64,000 nt of DNA from Achromobacter seleniivolatilans (GTDB lineage Bacteria; Pseudomonadota; Gammaproteobacteria; Burkholderiales; Burkholderiaceae_B): the NCBI RefSeq assembly GCF_030864005.1, contig NZ_CP132976.1:4340001-4404000 (forward strand), read 5' to 3'. Shown here in pieces: positions 50,255 through 60,569 of the stretch. How positions within the stretch are numbered: the stretch's first letter is position 1; the number at the start of each line of letters is the position of its first letter. The position numbers and the translations under genes are program-made. The notes beneath the pieces are model-generated. The model worked only from the letters and a program-made list of their open reading frames with translations, was not told where the DNA came from and ran no database searches.

Positions 50255-51886
50255 ATGTCAGCCAAGGTTTTCACTCGCAGCGCATTGCTGGCCTGTGCGC
50301 TTACCGCCTGTGCGCCCGCCGCGCTGGCACAGGCCCAGCCGGCTACCTTGAAGATCGGCCTGTCTTCCGAGCCGACCTCGATGGACCCGCACTACCACCA
50401 AGCCACCCCGAATGATGCGATGACCTCGCATATGTTCGAGACGCTGGTGGGGCAGGACGCCAAGATGAACCTGATTCCGCGCCTGGCCACGGCCTGGACG
50501 CCGGTTGACGACAACACCTGGGAATTCAAGCTGCGCGACGGCGTCAAGTTTTCCAACGGACAGCCGTTCACGGCGCAGGACGTGATCTTTACGTTCTGCC
50601 GCGTCATGAACAACGAACAATCGATCGGCGGCTCCTATGCCGGCATCGTCCAGAAATTTGCCGACGTGCAGGCCCGTGACGCCACCACGCTGGTCATCAA
50701 GACGCACAAGCCCTACCCGCTGCTGCCCAACGATCTGACGCGCACGGCCATGCTGTGGAGCGGCATTGTTGAACACGGCCCCATTACGTTCGACCTGAAG
50801 AACAAATGCGGCGTGACGGGCGCCTGGCCCACCGTGGCCGACTTCAATGGCGGCCGCGACGTGGTCGGCACCGGCCCCTACACCTTGAAGTCCTACGTAA
50901 AAGGCACGGCCATTGAATTGGCCCGCAATGACGGCTACTGGGGCGACAAACCGGCCTGGCAGAACGTCAAGCTGGTCCCTGTGCCCGCAGCTGGCCCGCG
51001 CCTGACGGGGCTGCTGGCTGGCGATTTTGATCTGATCGAAAACCCCGCCGCCCGCGATGTGAAGCGCATTTCGGAAACTCCGGGTTTCGGACACGTGATC
51101 ACGCCGTCGGTACGCGTGGTGTATTTCCAGTTTGACGTGGCGCGCAATCCCAGCCCCACGGTCAAGGCGGCAGACGGCAAGAATCCCTTGCAAGACGTGC
51201 GGGTGCGCCGCGCGATCTCGATGGCGATAGACCGCAAGACCATCGCGGCGCGCATCATGGACGGGGCGGCCACGCCCGCCAACCAATTCTTGCCCGACGG
51301 CATGTTCGGCACCCTGCCCCATCCGCCCGAGCTGAAATACGACCCAGACGGCGCCAAGAAACTCTTGGCTGACGCGGGTTACCCGAATGGCTTTGAGCTG
51401 ACGATTTCTTCCACCAACGACCGCTACATCAACGACGCCCAGATCTCGCAAGCCGTGGCGCAATACCTGTCGCGCGTGGGCATCAAGACAACCGTCGACG
51501 CCATGACGCGTTCGGTGTACTTCCCCAAACGCGCCAAGCGCGAATTCAGCTTTGCCATGGGCGGCTGGTCGTCGGAAACCGGGGAAGCCTCGTCTTTCCT
51601 ACAATACTGGGTCAGCAAGTTCGACAAAGAGCAGGGCCTGGGCACCAGCAACTACGGCGGTTACGACAGCCCCGAGTTCGACGGCGTATTCAAACGCGCC
51701 CTGGTGACCGTGGACCCGGTTGAGCGGGAAAAGCTGCTGCAAGCGTCTCTGACCCTTGCGCTGGCCGACCTGCCCAGCATTCCCCTGCATTTTGAAAGCA
51801 GCATCTGGGCGTTCAAGAAGGGACTGGTCTACGAAGGCCGGGCCGATCAATACACCCTGGCCATGTCGGCCAAACCCGCCAAGTAA
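50255..51886 (+). CDS. ABC transporter substrate-binding protein, family 5 (DppA-like)
   Basis: This 543-residue periplasmic receptor has a signal peptide ending AALAQ and the family-5 segments LKIGLSSEPTSMDPHYHQAT and WEFKLRDGVKFSNGQPFTAQ. It is the first transport gene of the operon and is followed 45 bases later by the permease genes. It is very similar to the stand-alone receptor at 46319-47932. Ligand probably a peptide or an amino-acid conjugate. Confidence 0.9.
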   Translation: MSAKVFTRSALLACALTACAPAALAQAQPATLKIGLSSEPTSMDPHYHQATPNDAMTSHMFETLVGQDAKMNLIPRLATAWTPVDDNTWEFKLRDGVKFSNGQPFTAQDVIFTFCRVMNNEQSIGGSYAGIVQKFADVQARDATTLVIKTHKPYPLLPNDLTRTAMLWSGIVEHGPITFDLKNKCGVTGAWPTVADFNGGRDVVGTGPYTLKSYVKGTAIELARNDGYWGDKPAWQNVKLVPVPAAGPRLTGLLAGDFDLIENPAARDVKRISETPGFGHVITPSVRVVYFQFDVARNPSPTVKAADGKNPLQDVRVRRAISMAIDRKTIAARIMDGAATPANQFLPDGMFGTLPHPPELKYDPDGAKKLLADAGYPNGFELTISSTNDRYINDAQISQAVAQYLSRVGIKTTVDAMTRSVYFPKRAKREFSFAMGGWSSETGEASSFLQYWVSKFDKEQGLGTSNYGGYDSPEFDGVFKRALVTVDPVEREKLLQASLTLALADLPSIPLHFESSIWAFKKGLVYEGRADQYTLAMSAKPAK

Positions 51887-51931
51887 ACACGCGGCGCCAA
51901 GAAACCCTGAGCCCACCAAGGAAATCATCAA

Positions 51932-52909
51932 GTGGCCTTGTTCATCCTACGCAGACTGATACAGAGTCTGTTCGTGCTGCTGGCCGTTTCGGTCGTGGTC
52001 TTCTTCGCGGTGTATGCCGTGGGGGACCCGATCGAACTGCTGGTCAGCCCTGAAGCCAGTCAGGCCGCTCGCGAGGCAATGATTGCCCGCCTGGGCCTGG
52101 ATCTGCCCGTGTGGCAGCAATACATAGGTTTCCTGTGGCGCGCGCTGCATGGCGACCTGGGCACCTCTTTTGTCCACGGCATTCCCGCCATAGAACTGAT
52201 CGTGCAGCGCATTCCGGCCACGTTCGAGCTGGTGCTGGTCGCCATCATGCTGACCTGTGTGGTCGGGATTCCGCTGGGTCTGGTGGCGGGCCTGTACCGC
52301 GACGAATACCTGGGCCGCGGCATCATGGCGTCGTCGGTACTGGGTTTTTCGCTGCCGAACTTCTGGCAGGGCATGATGCTGATCCTGCTGTTCGCGGTAT
52401 GGCTGGGCTGGCTGCCCGCCACCGGACGCGGCGACACCGTCACCGTGCTGGGTGTGCGCCTGTCCATTCTGACGGCCGACGGCTGGTCACATCTGATCAT
52501 GCCGGCCATCAACCTGGCGCTGGCCAACATCGCGCTGGTGCTACGCCTGACCGCCTCCGGCGTGGTTGAAGCGCGCAGCCAGGACTACGTGAAGTTCGCG
52601 CGGGCCAAGGGCGTCAAGCCCGGCCGCATCGTGCGCCGCCACATTCTGCGCAACATTCTGATCCCCGTCGTCACGGTGATCGGCATGGAATTCGGCAGCC
52701 TGATCGCCTACTCCACCATCACGGAAACCGTGTTTGCGTGGCCGGGCATGGGCAAGCTGCTGATCGATAGCGTCTACCAGCTGGACCGCCCTGTCGTCGT
52801 GGCCTACGTGATGCTGGTCACCCTGATCTTCGTGGTCATCAACCTGGTTGTGGACATTCTGTACGCCGCGCTTGACCCGCGCGTGCAGCTCGTGACCCCC
52901 GCACAATAA
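51932..52909 (+). CDS. dppB: peptide ABC transporter permease, DppB-like
   Basis: This 325-residue permease starts with GTG at 51932 behind AAGGAA. It has six hydrophobic segments, the N-terminal MALFILRRLIQSLFVLLAVS pattern, and the EAA loop EARSQDYVKFARAKGVKPGR that docks the ATPases. It is the first membrane subunit of the importer. Confidence 0.91.
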   Translation: MALFILRRLIQSLFVLLAVSVVVFFAVYAVGDPIELLVSPEASQAAREAMIARLGLDLPVWQQYIGFLWRALHGDLGTSFVHGIPAIELIVQRIPATFELVLVAIMLTCVVGIPLGLVAGLYRDEYLGRGIMASSVLGFSLPNFWQGMMLILLFAVWLGWLPATGRGDTVTVLGVRLSILTADGWSHLIMPAINLALANIALVLRLTASGVVEARSQDYVKFARAKGVKPGRIVRRHILRNILIPVVTVIGMEFGSLIAYSTITETVFAWPGMGKLLIDSVYQLDRPVVVAYVMLVTLIFVVINLVVDILYAALDPRVQLVTPAQ

Positions 52910-52915
52910 TCCGCC

Positions 52916-53836
52916 ATGGCTAACTCTCCGAATCCCGGCCGCACCCGCACCGTCCAGCCTCTGGCTGAGACGCCCAAGCGCGCCTCTATCCTGAAAAAAC
53001 TGCATGCGCGCCCCACGGTGCGCGGCTCCGTGATCGCCCTGGCCATCCTGGTGATCCTGGTGATCTTCGCGCCCTACTTCGCGCCGCAGAACCCGTACGA
53101 CCTGGCCAACCTGTCACTGATGGACGGCCGTCTGGCGCCGCGCCAAGCCTTGATGGACGGCAGCATCGCATGGCTGGGCACTGACGATCAGGGCCGTGAC
53201 ATGCTCAGCGCCATTCTGTATGGCCTGCGCATCAGCCTGATGGTGGGCCTGTCTGCCGTCGTGCTGGCAACAGCCATAGGCGGCGCAATTGGCCTCGTCG
53301 CTGCCTATGTCGGCGGCGTGGTCGACACCATCCTGATGCGCATCGTCGACTTCATCCTGGGTTTCCCGACCATTCTGGTGGCGCTGGTGCTGCTGGTGGT
53401 GCTGGGGCGCGGGGTCGACAAGGTGATCCTGGCGCTGGTGCTGGTGCAGTGGGGCCATTACGCCCGCATCATGCGCAGCCGCGCGCTGCAAGAGCGCCGC
53501 AAGGAATACGTCGAAGCTGCTGCCAATCTGGGTTATCCGGCCTGGCGCATCATGCTCTATCACCTGCTGCCCAACTGCCTGGGCCCGGTCATGGTGTTTG
53601 CCACCATTCAGATCGCCACCGCGATTGCGCTGGAAGCGACGCTGTCGTTCCTGGGCGTCGGCGTGCCGATCACCGAGCCGTCGCTGGGCCTGTTGATCTC
53701 CAACGGATTCCAATACCTGCTGTCGGGTGACTACTGGATCAGCCTGTTCCCGGGCATTGCACTGCTGGTGCTGATTCTTTCCATCAACATCGTGGGCGAC
53801 CGCCTGCGTGAAAGCCTGGACCCGCGACGAGCATGA
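52916..53836 (+). CDS. dppC: peptide ABC transporter permease, DppC-like
   Basis: This 306-residue permease follows dppB after six bases. It has a cytoplasmic N-terminus, then six hydrophobic segments, GTDDQGRDMLSAILYGLRIS (the conserved GTDxxGRD motif) and the EAA loop ERRKEYVEAAANLGYPAWRI. Its stop overlaps the dppD start by four bases. Confidence 0.91.
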   Translation: MANSPNPGRTRTVQPLAETPKRASILKKLHARPTVRGSVIALAILVILVIFAPYFAPQNPYDLANLSLMDGRLAPRQALMDGSIAWLGTDDQGRDMLSAILYGLRISLMVGLSAVVLATAIGGAIGLVAAYVGGVVDTILMRIVDFILGFPTILVALVLLVVLGRGVDKVILALVLVQWGHYARIMRSRALQERRKEYVEAAANLGYPAWRIMLYHLLPNCLGPVMVFATIQIATAIALEATLSFLGVGVPITEPSLGLLISNGFQYLLSGDYWISLFPGIALLVLILSINIVGDRLRESLDPRRA

Positions 53837-54812
53837 GCGACATTCTTCTTGATGTGCGCGGCCTGCGCACTGCATTTCATACCGAAGCCGGCGCATGGCT
53901 GGCGGTCGACGGCGTGGACCTTACCGTCCGGCGCGGCGAGATCGTCGGTCTGGTCGGCGAATCGGGTTCCGGAAAATCCGTGACGGGCTTCTCCTTGCTG
54001 GGTCTCATCGACCCGCCCGGAGAAGTCGTGGACGGCGAAGTGAAGTTCAAGGGCACCGACCTGCGCTCGCTGTCCGAAGAGCAGATGCGCCAGTTGCGCG
54101 GCAACCGCATCGCCATGATCTTCCAGGACCCGTTGATGACGCTGAACCCGGTGCTGCGCATCGGCGAGCAGATGATGGAAGCCATCCTGACGCACGAAAA
54201 CGTGTCGCGCGCCGAGGCCCAGGAACGCTGCCGCGAGGCGCTGGCCATGGTGGGCATCCCGTCGCCGGAATCGCGCTTGAAGAGCTATCCGCACGAGTTT
54301 TCGGGCGGTATGCGTCAACGCGTGGCCATCGCCATCGCCATGCTGAACAAGCCCGACCTGATCATTTGCGACGAGCCGACCACTGCCCTGGACGTCACCA
54401 TCCAGGGGCAGATTCTGTACCGCATGCAAGAGATCTGCCGCGAGCACAACACGGCGCTGATCTGGATCACCCACGATCTGGGCGTGGTCGCCGAACTGGC
54501 CGACCGCGTGGCCGTCATGTATGCCGGCCGCATCGTTGAAAGCGGCCCGGTCGAACAAGTGCTGGAATCGCCGCGCCATCCCTATACCAAGGGACTGCTG
54601 GATTCGATGCCCGGCGCCACCCAGCCCGGCGCGCGCCTGCACCAGATCAACGGCATGGCGCCCAGTCTGGCGGGCCGTCCGTCCGGCTGTGCGTTCCGCC
54701 CGCGCTGCCCCAAAGCGGTCACGCGTTGCACCGAACAAGCCCCCTCCGTTACCACCGAAGGTCCGCGCAGCTTCCGCTGTTACGTGCCGATAGCCCGCGA
54801 GGCACAGCAAGC

Positions 54813-54816
<4 letters not shown>
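53833..54816 (+). CDS. dppD: peptide ABC transporter ATPase, DppD-like
   Basis: This 327-residue ATPase has Walker A GESGSGKS, signature FSGGMRQR and Walker [13 protein letters not shown]. The C-terminal oligopeptide-transporter extension contains Cys residues ([14 protein letters not shown]), which in some family members bind an iron-sulfur cluster. Start and stop overlap the neighbouring genes by four bases each. Confidence 0.92.
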
Positions 54817-55822
<1,006 letters not shown>

Positions 55823-55823
<1 letters not shown>

Positions 55824-56728
55824 TGAAACCCTCTGATATGTCCAACGTGGACCGCATCGCCATTGAAATGGGCCATGCGGGACGCAACACCATTGCCTAC
55901 ATCGACGAAGATCGCAACTCCGATCGCCCGTTCAAGCTGCAGACCTACCGCCCTTACGGCTACACGCCGGACCGCCCGGTTGTCATCGTGCAGCACGGCG
56001 TGCTGCGCAACGGTGACGAATACCGCGATTTCTGGGTGCCGGCCGCCGACAAGCACAAGCTGCTGATCGTGGCGCTGACGTTCTCCAACGAGATCTGGCC
56101 CGGCGTCGAAAGCTACAACAACGGCCGGGTGTTCTCCGCTGGCGGCAATCCGCGCCATATCGACGGCTGGACCTACGCGCTGGTCGGCAACGTCCTTCAG
56201 GACATGATCGACGGGGAAATCATCGACGGCCAGAACACCTATCTGTTCGGCCACTCCGCAGGCGGGCAATTCGTGCACCGCTTGATGAGCAGCCAGTCGC
56301 ACGCGCCGTTCAAGGCAGTCACCGCCGGCAACCCGGGCTGGTACACCTTGCCGACCTTCGACCACCCCTTCCCCGAAGGCATGGATGGCGTCGGCATGAC
56401 CGAAGACCATCTGGTGAAGCTGCTGGCCTACCCGATGACCATCCTGGCCGGTGACCAGGACATCGCCACCGACGATCCCAACCTGCCGTCCGAGCCCGCC
56501 GCCATGCGCCAGGGCCCGCATCGCTTCGCGCGCGCTCAGAACTACTACGAGTTCGGCCGCAAAGAAGCCGAGCGCCGCGGCGTGCCGTTTGGCTGGAAGC
56601 TGCAAGTGGTGCCCGGCATCGGCCACGATGGCCGCGCCATGTCGGCCGTCTGCGCCAGCCTGTGGTTTGACGGCCAGATGCCTGACGACGCCGAACTGGC
56701 CCGCCTGGCTGGCCAGCAGGTCGCCTGA
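55823..56728 (+). CDS. alpha/beta hydrolase in peptide-uptake operon
   Basis: This 301-residue hydrolase has VVIVQHGVLRNGDEYRDFWV with the HG oxyanion motif, the nucleophile in YLFGHSAGGQFVHRL, the acid near LAGDQDIATDD and the His in VPGIGHDGRAM. The extended loop between residues 190 and 230 and overall layout recall feruloyl esterase/PHB-depolymerase-like proteins, but no signal peptide is present, so it is cytoplasmic. It overlaps the dppF stop by one base (TGATG), so it is an integral part of the operon. The substrate is probably an ester or amide imported by Dpp. Confidence 0.82.
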
Positions 56729-56767
56729 CCGACCGCCCTTTTTCCATTGCTGAATTCCGATACCGCC

Positions 56768-57898
56768 ATGTCCAATACTCAGAGCACTGAACAGATCGTC
56801 GCTGGCATTCAAAGCTGGCTGCAATGCGAATCGCCGTCGAACTTCCCCGACGGCATCGCCGCGATGGCCCGCATCATCGCCGACTACGCAGCCGCCGCCG
56901 GCCTGACCGTGGAACTGTCGTCGCTGGGCCCCACCACGGGTCCTCTGCTGTACGCGACCAACCGCGCCCCCGGCGACACCCGCCCCGGCATCCTGATCCT
57001 GGCGCACATGGACACCGTGCACCCGGTCGGCACGCTGCTGGAGAACCCGGTGCGCATCGACGGCGACCGCCTCTACGGCCCCGGCAGCTATGACATGAAG
57101 GCCGGCATCTACCTGGCATTGACGGCCCTGGCAGGCGTTGCCCGCCCCGGCGCCACGCAACTGCCGGTGGATTTCCTGGTGGTGCCCGACGAAGAAACCG
57201 GCAGCCACGCATCGCGCGTACACATCGAACGCTTTGCCGCCAACGCCAAGTACGCGCTCGTCTGCGAACCCGCCCGTCCCAACGGCGGCAAGTGCGTCAC
57301 TGCCCGCAAAGGCACCGGCATGCTGAACCTGAACGTCAAGGGCCGCCCCGCCCACGCCGGCATGCAACACGAGAAAGGCCGCAGCGCCATCCGTGAAATG
57401 GCGCACCAGGTCCTGGCGCTGGAAGCCATGACCGACTACGACCGCGGCATCACCGTCAGCGTCGGCACCATCGCCGGCGGCACCGTCACCAACACCGTGC
57501 CCGCGCTGTGCCGTTGCGTCGTCGACTTCCGCGTACCCGACATGGGCGCCGCCGAAGACGTGCTGCGCCGCATGCGCGAATTGTGCGCAGTGGGTCCGGA
57601 CGTTGAGCTCGACATCAACGTAGAACTGAACCGCCCGCCGATGGTAAAAACCGAAGCCGCCGCAAACCTGCTAGCCCTGGTTCAAGGCTACGCAGACCGC
57701 GCCGGTTTCCTGCTGGAAGATGCTCCGATGACCGGCGGCGGCAGCGACGCAAACTTCACGTCCGCAATGGGCATCCCGACGCTCGACGGCCTGGGCGCAG
57801 ACGGCGACGGCGCGCACACATTGAATGAATACATCCTGGTGTCCACGCTGGAACAGCGCCTGAAGTTCTGGGAATTGCTGCTGAAAGAACTGGCATAA
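56768..57898 (+). CDS. M20 family metallopeptidase (glutamate carboxypeptidase-like)
   Basis: This 376-residue di-zinc peptidase has LILAHMDTVHPVGTLLENPV (first His and Asp), GPGSYDMKAG (bridging Asp), PDEETGSHAS (catalytic Glu-Glu) and GGGSDANF near residue 333. The pattern is closest to carboxypeptidase G2-type enzymes, which remove a C-terminal glutamate, rather than DapE. There is no signal peptide. The gap to the previous gene is 39 bases. As last gene of the operon it probably degrades the imported peptide-like compound inside the cell. Confidence 0.87.
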   Translation: MSNTQSTEQIVAGIQSWLQCESPSNFPDGIAAMARIIADYAAAAGLTVELSSLGPTTGPLLYATNRAPGDTRPGILILAHMDTVHPVGTLLENPVRIDGDRLYGPGSYDMKAGIYLALTALAGVARPGATQLPVDFLVVPDEETGSHASRVHIERFAANAKYALVCEPARPNGGKCVTARKGTGMLNLNVKGRPAHAGMQHEKGRSAIREMAHQVLALEAMTDYDRGITVSVGTIAGGTVTNTVPALCRCVVDFRVPDMGAAEDVLRRMRELCAVGPDVELDINVELNRPPMVKTEAAANLLALVQGYADRAGFLLEDAPMTGGGSDANFTSAMGIPTLDGLGADGDGAHTLNEYILVSTLEQRLKFWELLLKELA

Positions 57899-58471
57899 CG
57901 ATGCCCACGGCGGGCAATAAAACGCCCGCAAGCTCAAACCAAGAAATCCGTCACCAAAACCGATGGGCGGCGCGCGGAAGGATCTACATTCAAACGTAGA
58001 TACCCACCGCGCGCCGCCCATCGCTTTTCCCACCCCCAACGGCGGCACCAATAGCAATCCGCTCAACGCATGCGCGAAGCGACCACCGCTACGACGCACG
58101 ACAACGCGTAAGCCGATAGCGCGCCGCCCGGGCGGCCGCAGAGGCGGGCAACGCAAGCCTCGTCAGTAACAAGCGCCCTAGCAGCGCACCGGCTTAAGAC
58201 AGCGAGAGCCCCTCGACGCGGGCGACGTGGCTGCGAGCAACCTCGATGCGCCCGAGGGAATCTGAAGGTAGCCGAAGGCGGACGAAGATGACGAAGGGGG
58301 GGGCCGCCTAGGCAAGTCCGGAGCGAAGGCTCCGGACCGCAATCGCGGGCGCGAGCAGCCACGGCGCCCGCGGCGAGGGGCGGCCTACGAAGCACTAGCA
58401 CCGCCACCTACGCCCCCCCCACATTCGCCTAGAATATTCCCCACGAGCCACCCTACAAAAACACACCCGCC
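57899..58471. other. 573-base gene-free structured region before dapD
   Basis: No gene is supported. After the hairpin at 57961-58023 the sequence contains the palindrome GCCGCCCGGGCGGC (58123-58136), GAGGC/GCCTC (58141-58161), CCCTCG/CGAGGG (58210-58258), a perfect nine-pair hairpin GTCCGGAGC-GAAG-GCTCCGGAC (58316-58337) and GCGGGCGC/GCGCCCGC (58345-58371), plus GACGAAG-type repeats near 58270-58296. A minus-strand frame at 58063-58407 is Arg/Ala/Pro-rich noise. A structured RNA or a dispersed intergenic repeat fits better than protein coding. Confidence 0.55.
57961..58023 (+). terminator. large hairpin after the peptide-uptake operon
   Basis: The arms CGATGGGCGGCGCGCGG (57961-57977) and its exact complement (58007-58023) are 17 bases each. 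The 29-base loop holds a second perfect stem ATCTAC/GTAGAT (57982-57987, 57996-58001). CTTTTCCC follows, so it may terminate the operon, though the T-run is short. Confidence 0.6.
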
Positions 58472-59449
58472 ATGTCGCCCCCCACCCCCAGCGCCATCGC
58501 CTACGGCCTAGCCACGCTAACCGCAGACGGCACCATCCTAGACACCTGGTACCCCCGCCCCTCGCTAGCCGACAACTCCCCCGCGACTGGCACCAGGCAT
58601 CTCACTCCCGAAGAAGCCCGCGCCGCGCTAGGCGAACATGTGCCCACGGCGCTGATCCGCGACACGCGCCGCAAAGTCGACATCGTCGCGGTACGAACCG
58701 CGATTGCCTCGCTGGACGAACCGCCCGTCGACGCGCACGATGCCTACCTGCGCCTGCATCTGCTCAGCCATCGCCTCATCCGCCCGCACCAAGCCAATCT
58801 GGATGGCCTGTTCAACGTGCTGGCCAACGTTGCATGGACCTCTGCCGGCCCTTGCGCCGTGGATCAGGTAGACGCCCTGCGCTGGCAACTACGCGCATCG
58901 GGCCAGATTCTGGAAATTCGCGGCGTGGACAAGATCCCCCGCATGACCGACTACGTCGTGCCCGCGGGCGTGCGCATCGCCGACACCGCTCGCGTGCGAT
59001 TAGGCGCGCACCTATCCCCCGGCACCACCGTGCTGCACGAAGGCTTCTGCAATTTCAATGCCGGCACACTGGGCGCATCGATGGTCGAAGGCCGCATCAG
59101 CGCAGGCGTGATCGTCGATGACGGCACCGATATCGGCGGCGGCGCATCCATCATGGGCACCATGTCGGGCGGCGGCAAGCAAGTCGTTTCCATCGGCAAG
59201 CGTTGCCTGCTGGGCGCCAACTCCGGCCTGGGCATTTCGCTTGGGGATGACTGCGTGGTGGAAGCAGGTTGCTACGTCACCGCCGGGACGCGCGTGCTCA
59301 CGCCGGAAGGCGCAGTCGTGAAAGCGGTGTCGCTGGCGGGCCAGCATGGCCTGCTGTTTCGCCGCAACTCACAGACCGGGGCGGTAGAGTGCCTGGTGCG
59401 CACTGCGGCCTGGGGAGCCTTGAATCCCGCGTTGCACGCGGGGCACTAG
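58472..59449 (+). CDS. dapD: tetrahydrodipicolinate N-succinyltransferase, long type
   Basis: This 325-residue protein has an N-terminal domain of about 150 residues and a left-handed beta-helix of hexapeptide repeats from about residue 165 to 300 (VRLGAHLSPGTTVLHEGFCN, MVEGRISAGVIVDDGTDIGG, SIGKRCLLGANSGLGISLGD). It matches the DapD form of Pseudomonas and actinobacteria, not the 274-residue E. coli form. It makes N-succinyl-2-amino-6-oxopimelate for lysine and diaminopimelate. No ribosome binding site precedes the ATG. Its neighbour upstream is an M20 peptidase, but the long gap argues against an operon. Confidence 0.87.
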   Translation: MSPPTPSAIAYGLATLTADGTILDTWYPRPSLADNSPATGTRHLTPEEARAALGEHVPTALIRDTRRKVDIVAVRTAIASLDEPPVDAHDAYLRLHLLSHRLIRPHQANLDGLFNVLANVAWTSAGPCAVDQVDALRWQLRASGQILEIRGVDKIPRMTDYVVPAGVRIADTARVRLGAHLSPGTTVLHEGFCNFNAGTLGASMVEGRISAGVIVDDGTDIGGGASIMGTMSGGGKQVVSIGKRCLLGANSGLGISLGDDCVVEAGCYVTAGTRVLTPEGAVVKAVSLAGQHGLLFRRNSQTGAVECLVRTAAWGALNPALHAGH

Positions 59450-59454
59450 AGCGC

Positions 59455-59479
59455 GGCGGGCCGTCTTGCATGGCCCGCC
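59455..59479. terminator. hairpin between convergent dapD and membrane protein genes
   Basis: GGCGGGCC (59455-59462) and GGCCCGCC (59472-59479) pair perfectly around nine bases and are followed by TGTTTG. It lies in the 44-base gap between the two stops, so it can serve both, weakly. Confidence 0.6.
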
Positions 59480-59493
59480 TGTTTGACCGCGCA

Positions 59494-60375
59494 TCAAGCC
59501 GGCTGGGGCGCCTGGCCGATCTGATCGTAGATCATGTTGACGAACACGTCAGAGCTCAGAATGCCCGTGCTCATGCACGAAAACACCGTCTTGCCTGCCT
59601 TGTCCTTGATGGCCACTTTCTCGGTCCAATCGTTCAAGTCCACGCTTTGCAGGTCTTCACGCCGGAACGTCACGCCGTCCACATGCAGGCCCTCGGCCGA
59701 CACGGTCAGCTCTTGCGTCTTGATCTTCAGGAAGCCGCCAAAGAAGCGCTTCTTGTAGACCTGTCCGCTGTTGAGATAGCGGAAAGTGACCTTGCCGCCA
59801 TCAGCCAGCTTCTGCTCGACGACAGGCATGCGGTATTCCACGCAACGCGCGCGGAACTCGTCCATGAAGTCGAAAAAGCCCTTGATTCCGCCGGTTGCGA
59901 GCACCCATTCTTTGTCGGGGCTGGTGCGGTACGCAAAGTTGTTGACCAGGCCGCCCAATGCGGTCTGCCCGCCGGCGAACAGATACAGATCCTGGATGTC
60001 AGCAAAACGGGTGTAGCTGCGCTTGCCAGCAGCGTTGTGAACCACGCCGTCTTCATGCAGTTCAAAGCGGTTCTTGCGTAGATTGATCGTGATCACGCAC
60101 ATCACCAACACGACCAACCCGATCACCGCGACGAACGCAGCCGCGCCGTAGAGATAGTGCAAATTGCTGTAGGTGCCCAGCTTGATACCGTTGCCCAACG
60201 TCACGGCAGTGGACTCTTTCAGCGTCTTCTCGGGAAAAATGGTGGTCAGATACAGCACAAACCCGGCCACGCCAAACAGCACGGCGGCGAATATACCCAG
60301 AAAAATCGGCAACTTCCGGCCGTGGGTAAACACCGCGAGCGCTTTAGAGACGGGCGGAGTTTTTACATCAGTCAT
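59494..60375 (-). CDS. membrane protein with two N-terminal helices (DUF6585-like)
   Basis: This 293-residue protein has two hydrophobic segments (residues 22-45 and 72-97) followed by a large soluble domain with PH-like features: FELHEDGVVHNAAGKRSYTR, then ELTVSAEGLHVDGVTFRRED, alternating beta-strands. TAAGGAAG precedes the ATG. The DUF6585 assignment is from memory of the layout and is tentative. Function unknown. Confidence 0.75.
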   Translation of the reverse strand: MTDVKTPPVSKALAVFTHGRKLPIFLGIFAAVLFGVAGFVLYLTTIFPEKTLKESTAVTLGNGIKLGTYSNLHYLYGAAAFVAVIGLVVLVMCVITINLRKNRFELHEDGVVHNAAGKRSYTRFADIQDLYLFAGGQTALGGLVNNFAYRTSPDKEWVLATGGIKGFFDFMDEFRARCVEYRMPVVEQKLADGGKVTFRYLNSGQVYKKRFFGGFLKIKTQELTVSAEGLHVDGVTFRREDLQSVDLNDWTEKVAIKDKAGKTVFSCMSTGILSSDVFVNMIYDQIGQAPQPA

Positions 60376-60569
60376 GCAACTTCCTTATTCAGTTAGGGTG
60401 CTTTCGCGGCCCAGGACGTCGCAAGTACATGCGACCGGCATTGTCCCCTATCTGACGATTACGTGCTTGATGCCCCCATTAGGCCGCATTCCGTCCAAAT
60501 CCGACGGTCACGATGCTCTAAACACCGCCCGCACTGCCCGAATGCCCGGCCCTGCTTTGAACAAAGCCT

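Noticed and set aside
46319..51886. Recent tandem duplication by a mobile element around the two receptors
   Set aside because: No inverted or direct repeats, transposase or matching flanks; the copies have diverged and have different neighbours.
58310..58372. Possible RNase P RNA because of the AAGTCCGGA sequence
   Set aside because: The conserved GAGGAAAGTCCGG start and the 3' ACAGAA core are absent; only a local hairpin is present.
58063..58407. 114-residue minus-strand frame in the gap before dapD
   Set aside because: Arg/Ala/Pro/Leu-rich with no ribosome binding site; better explained by inverted-repeat DNA.
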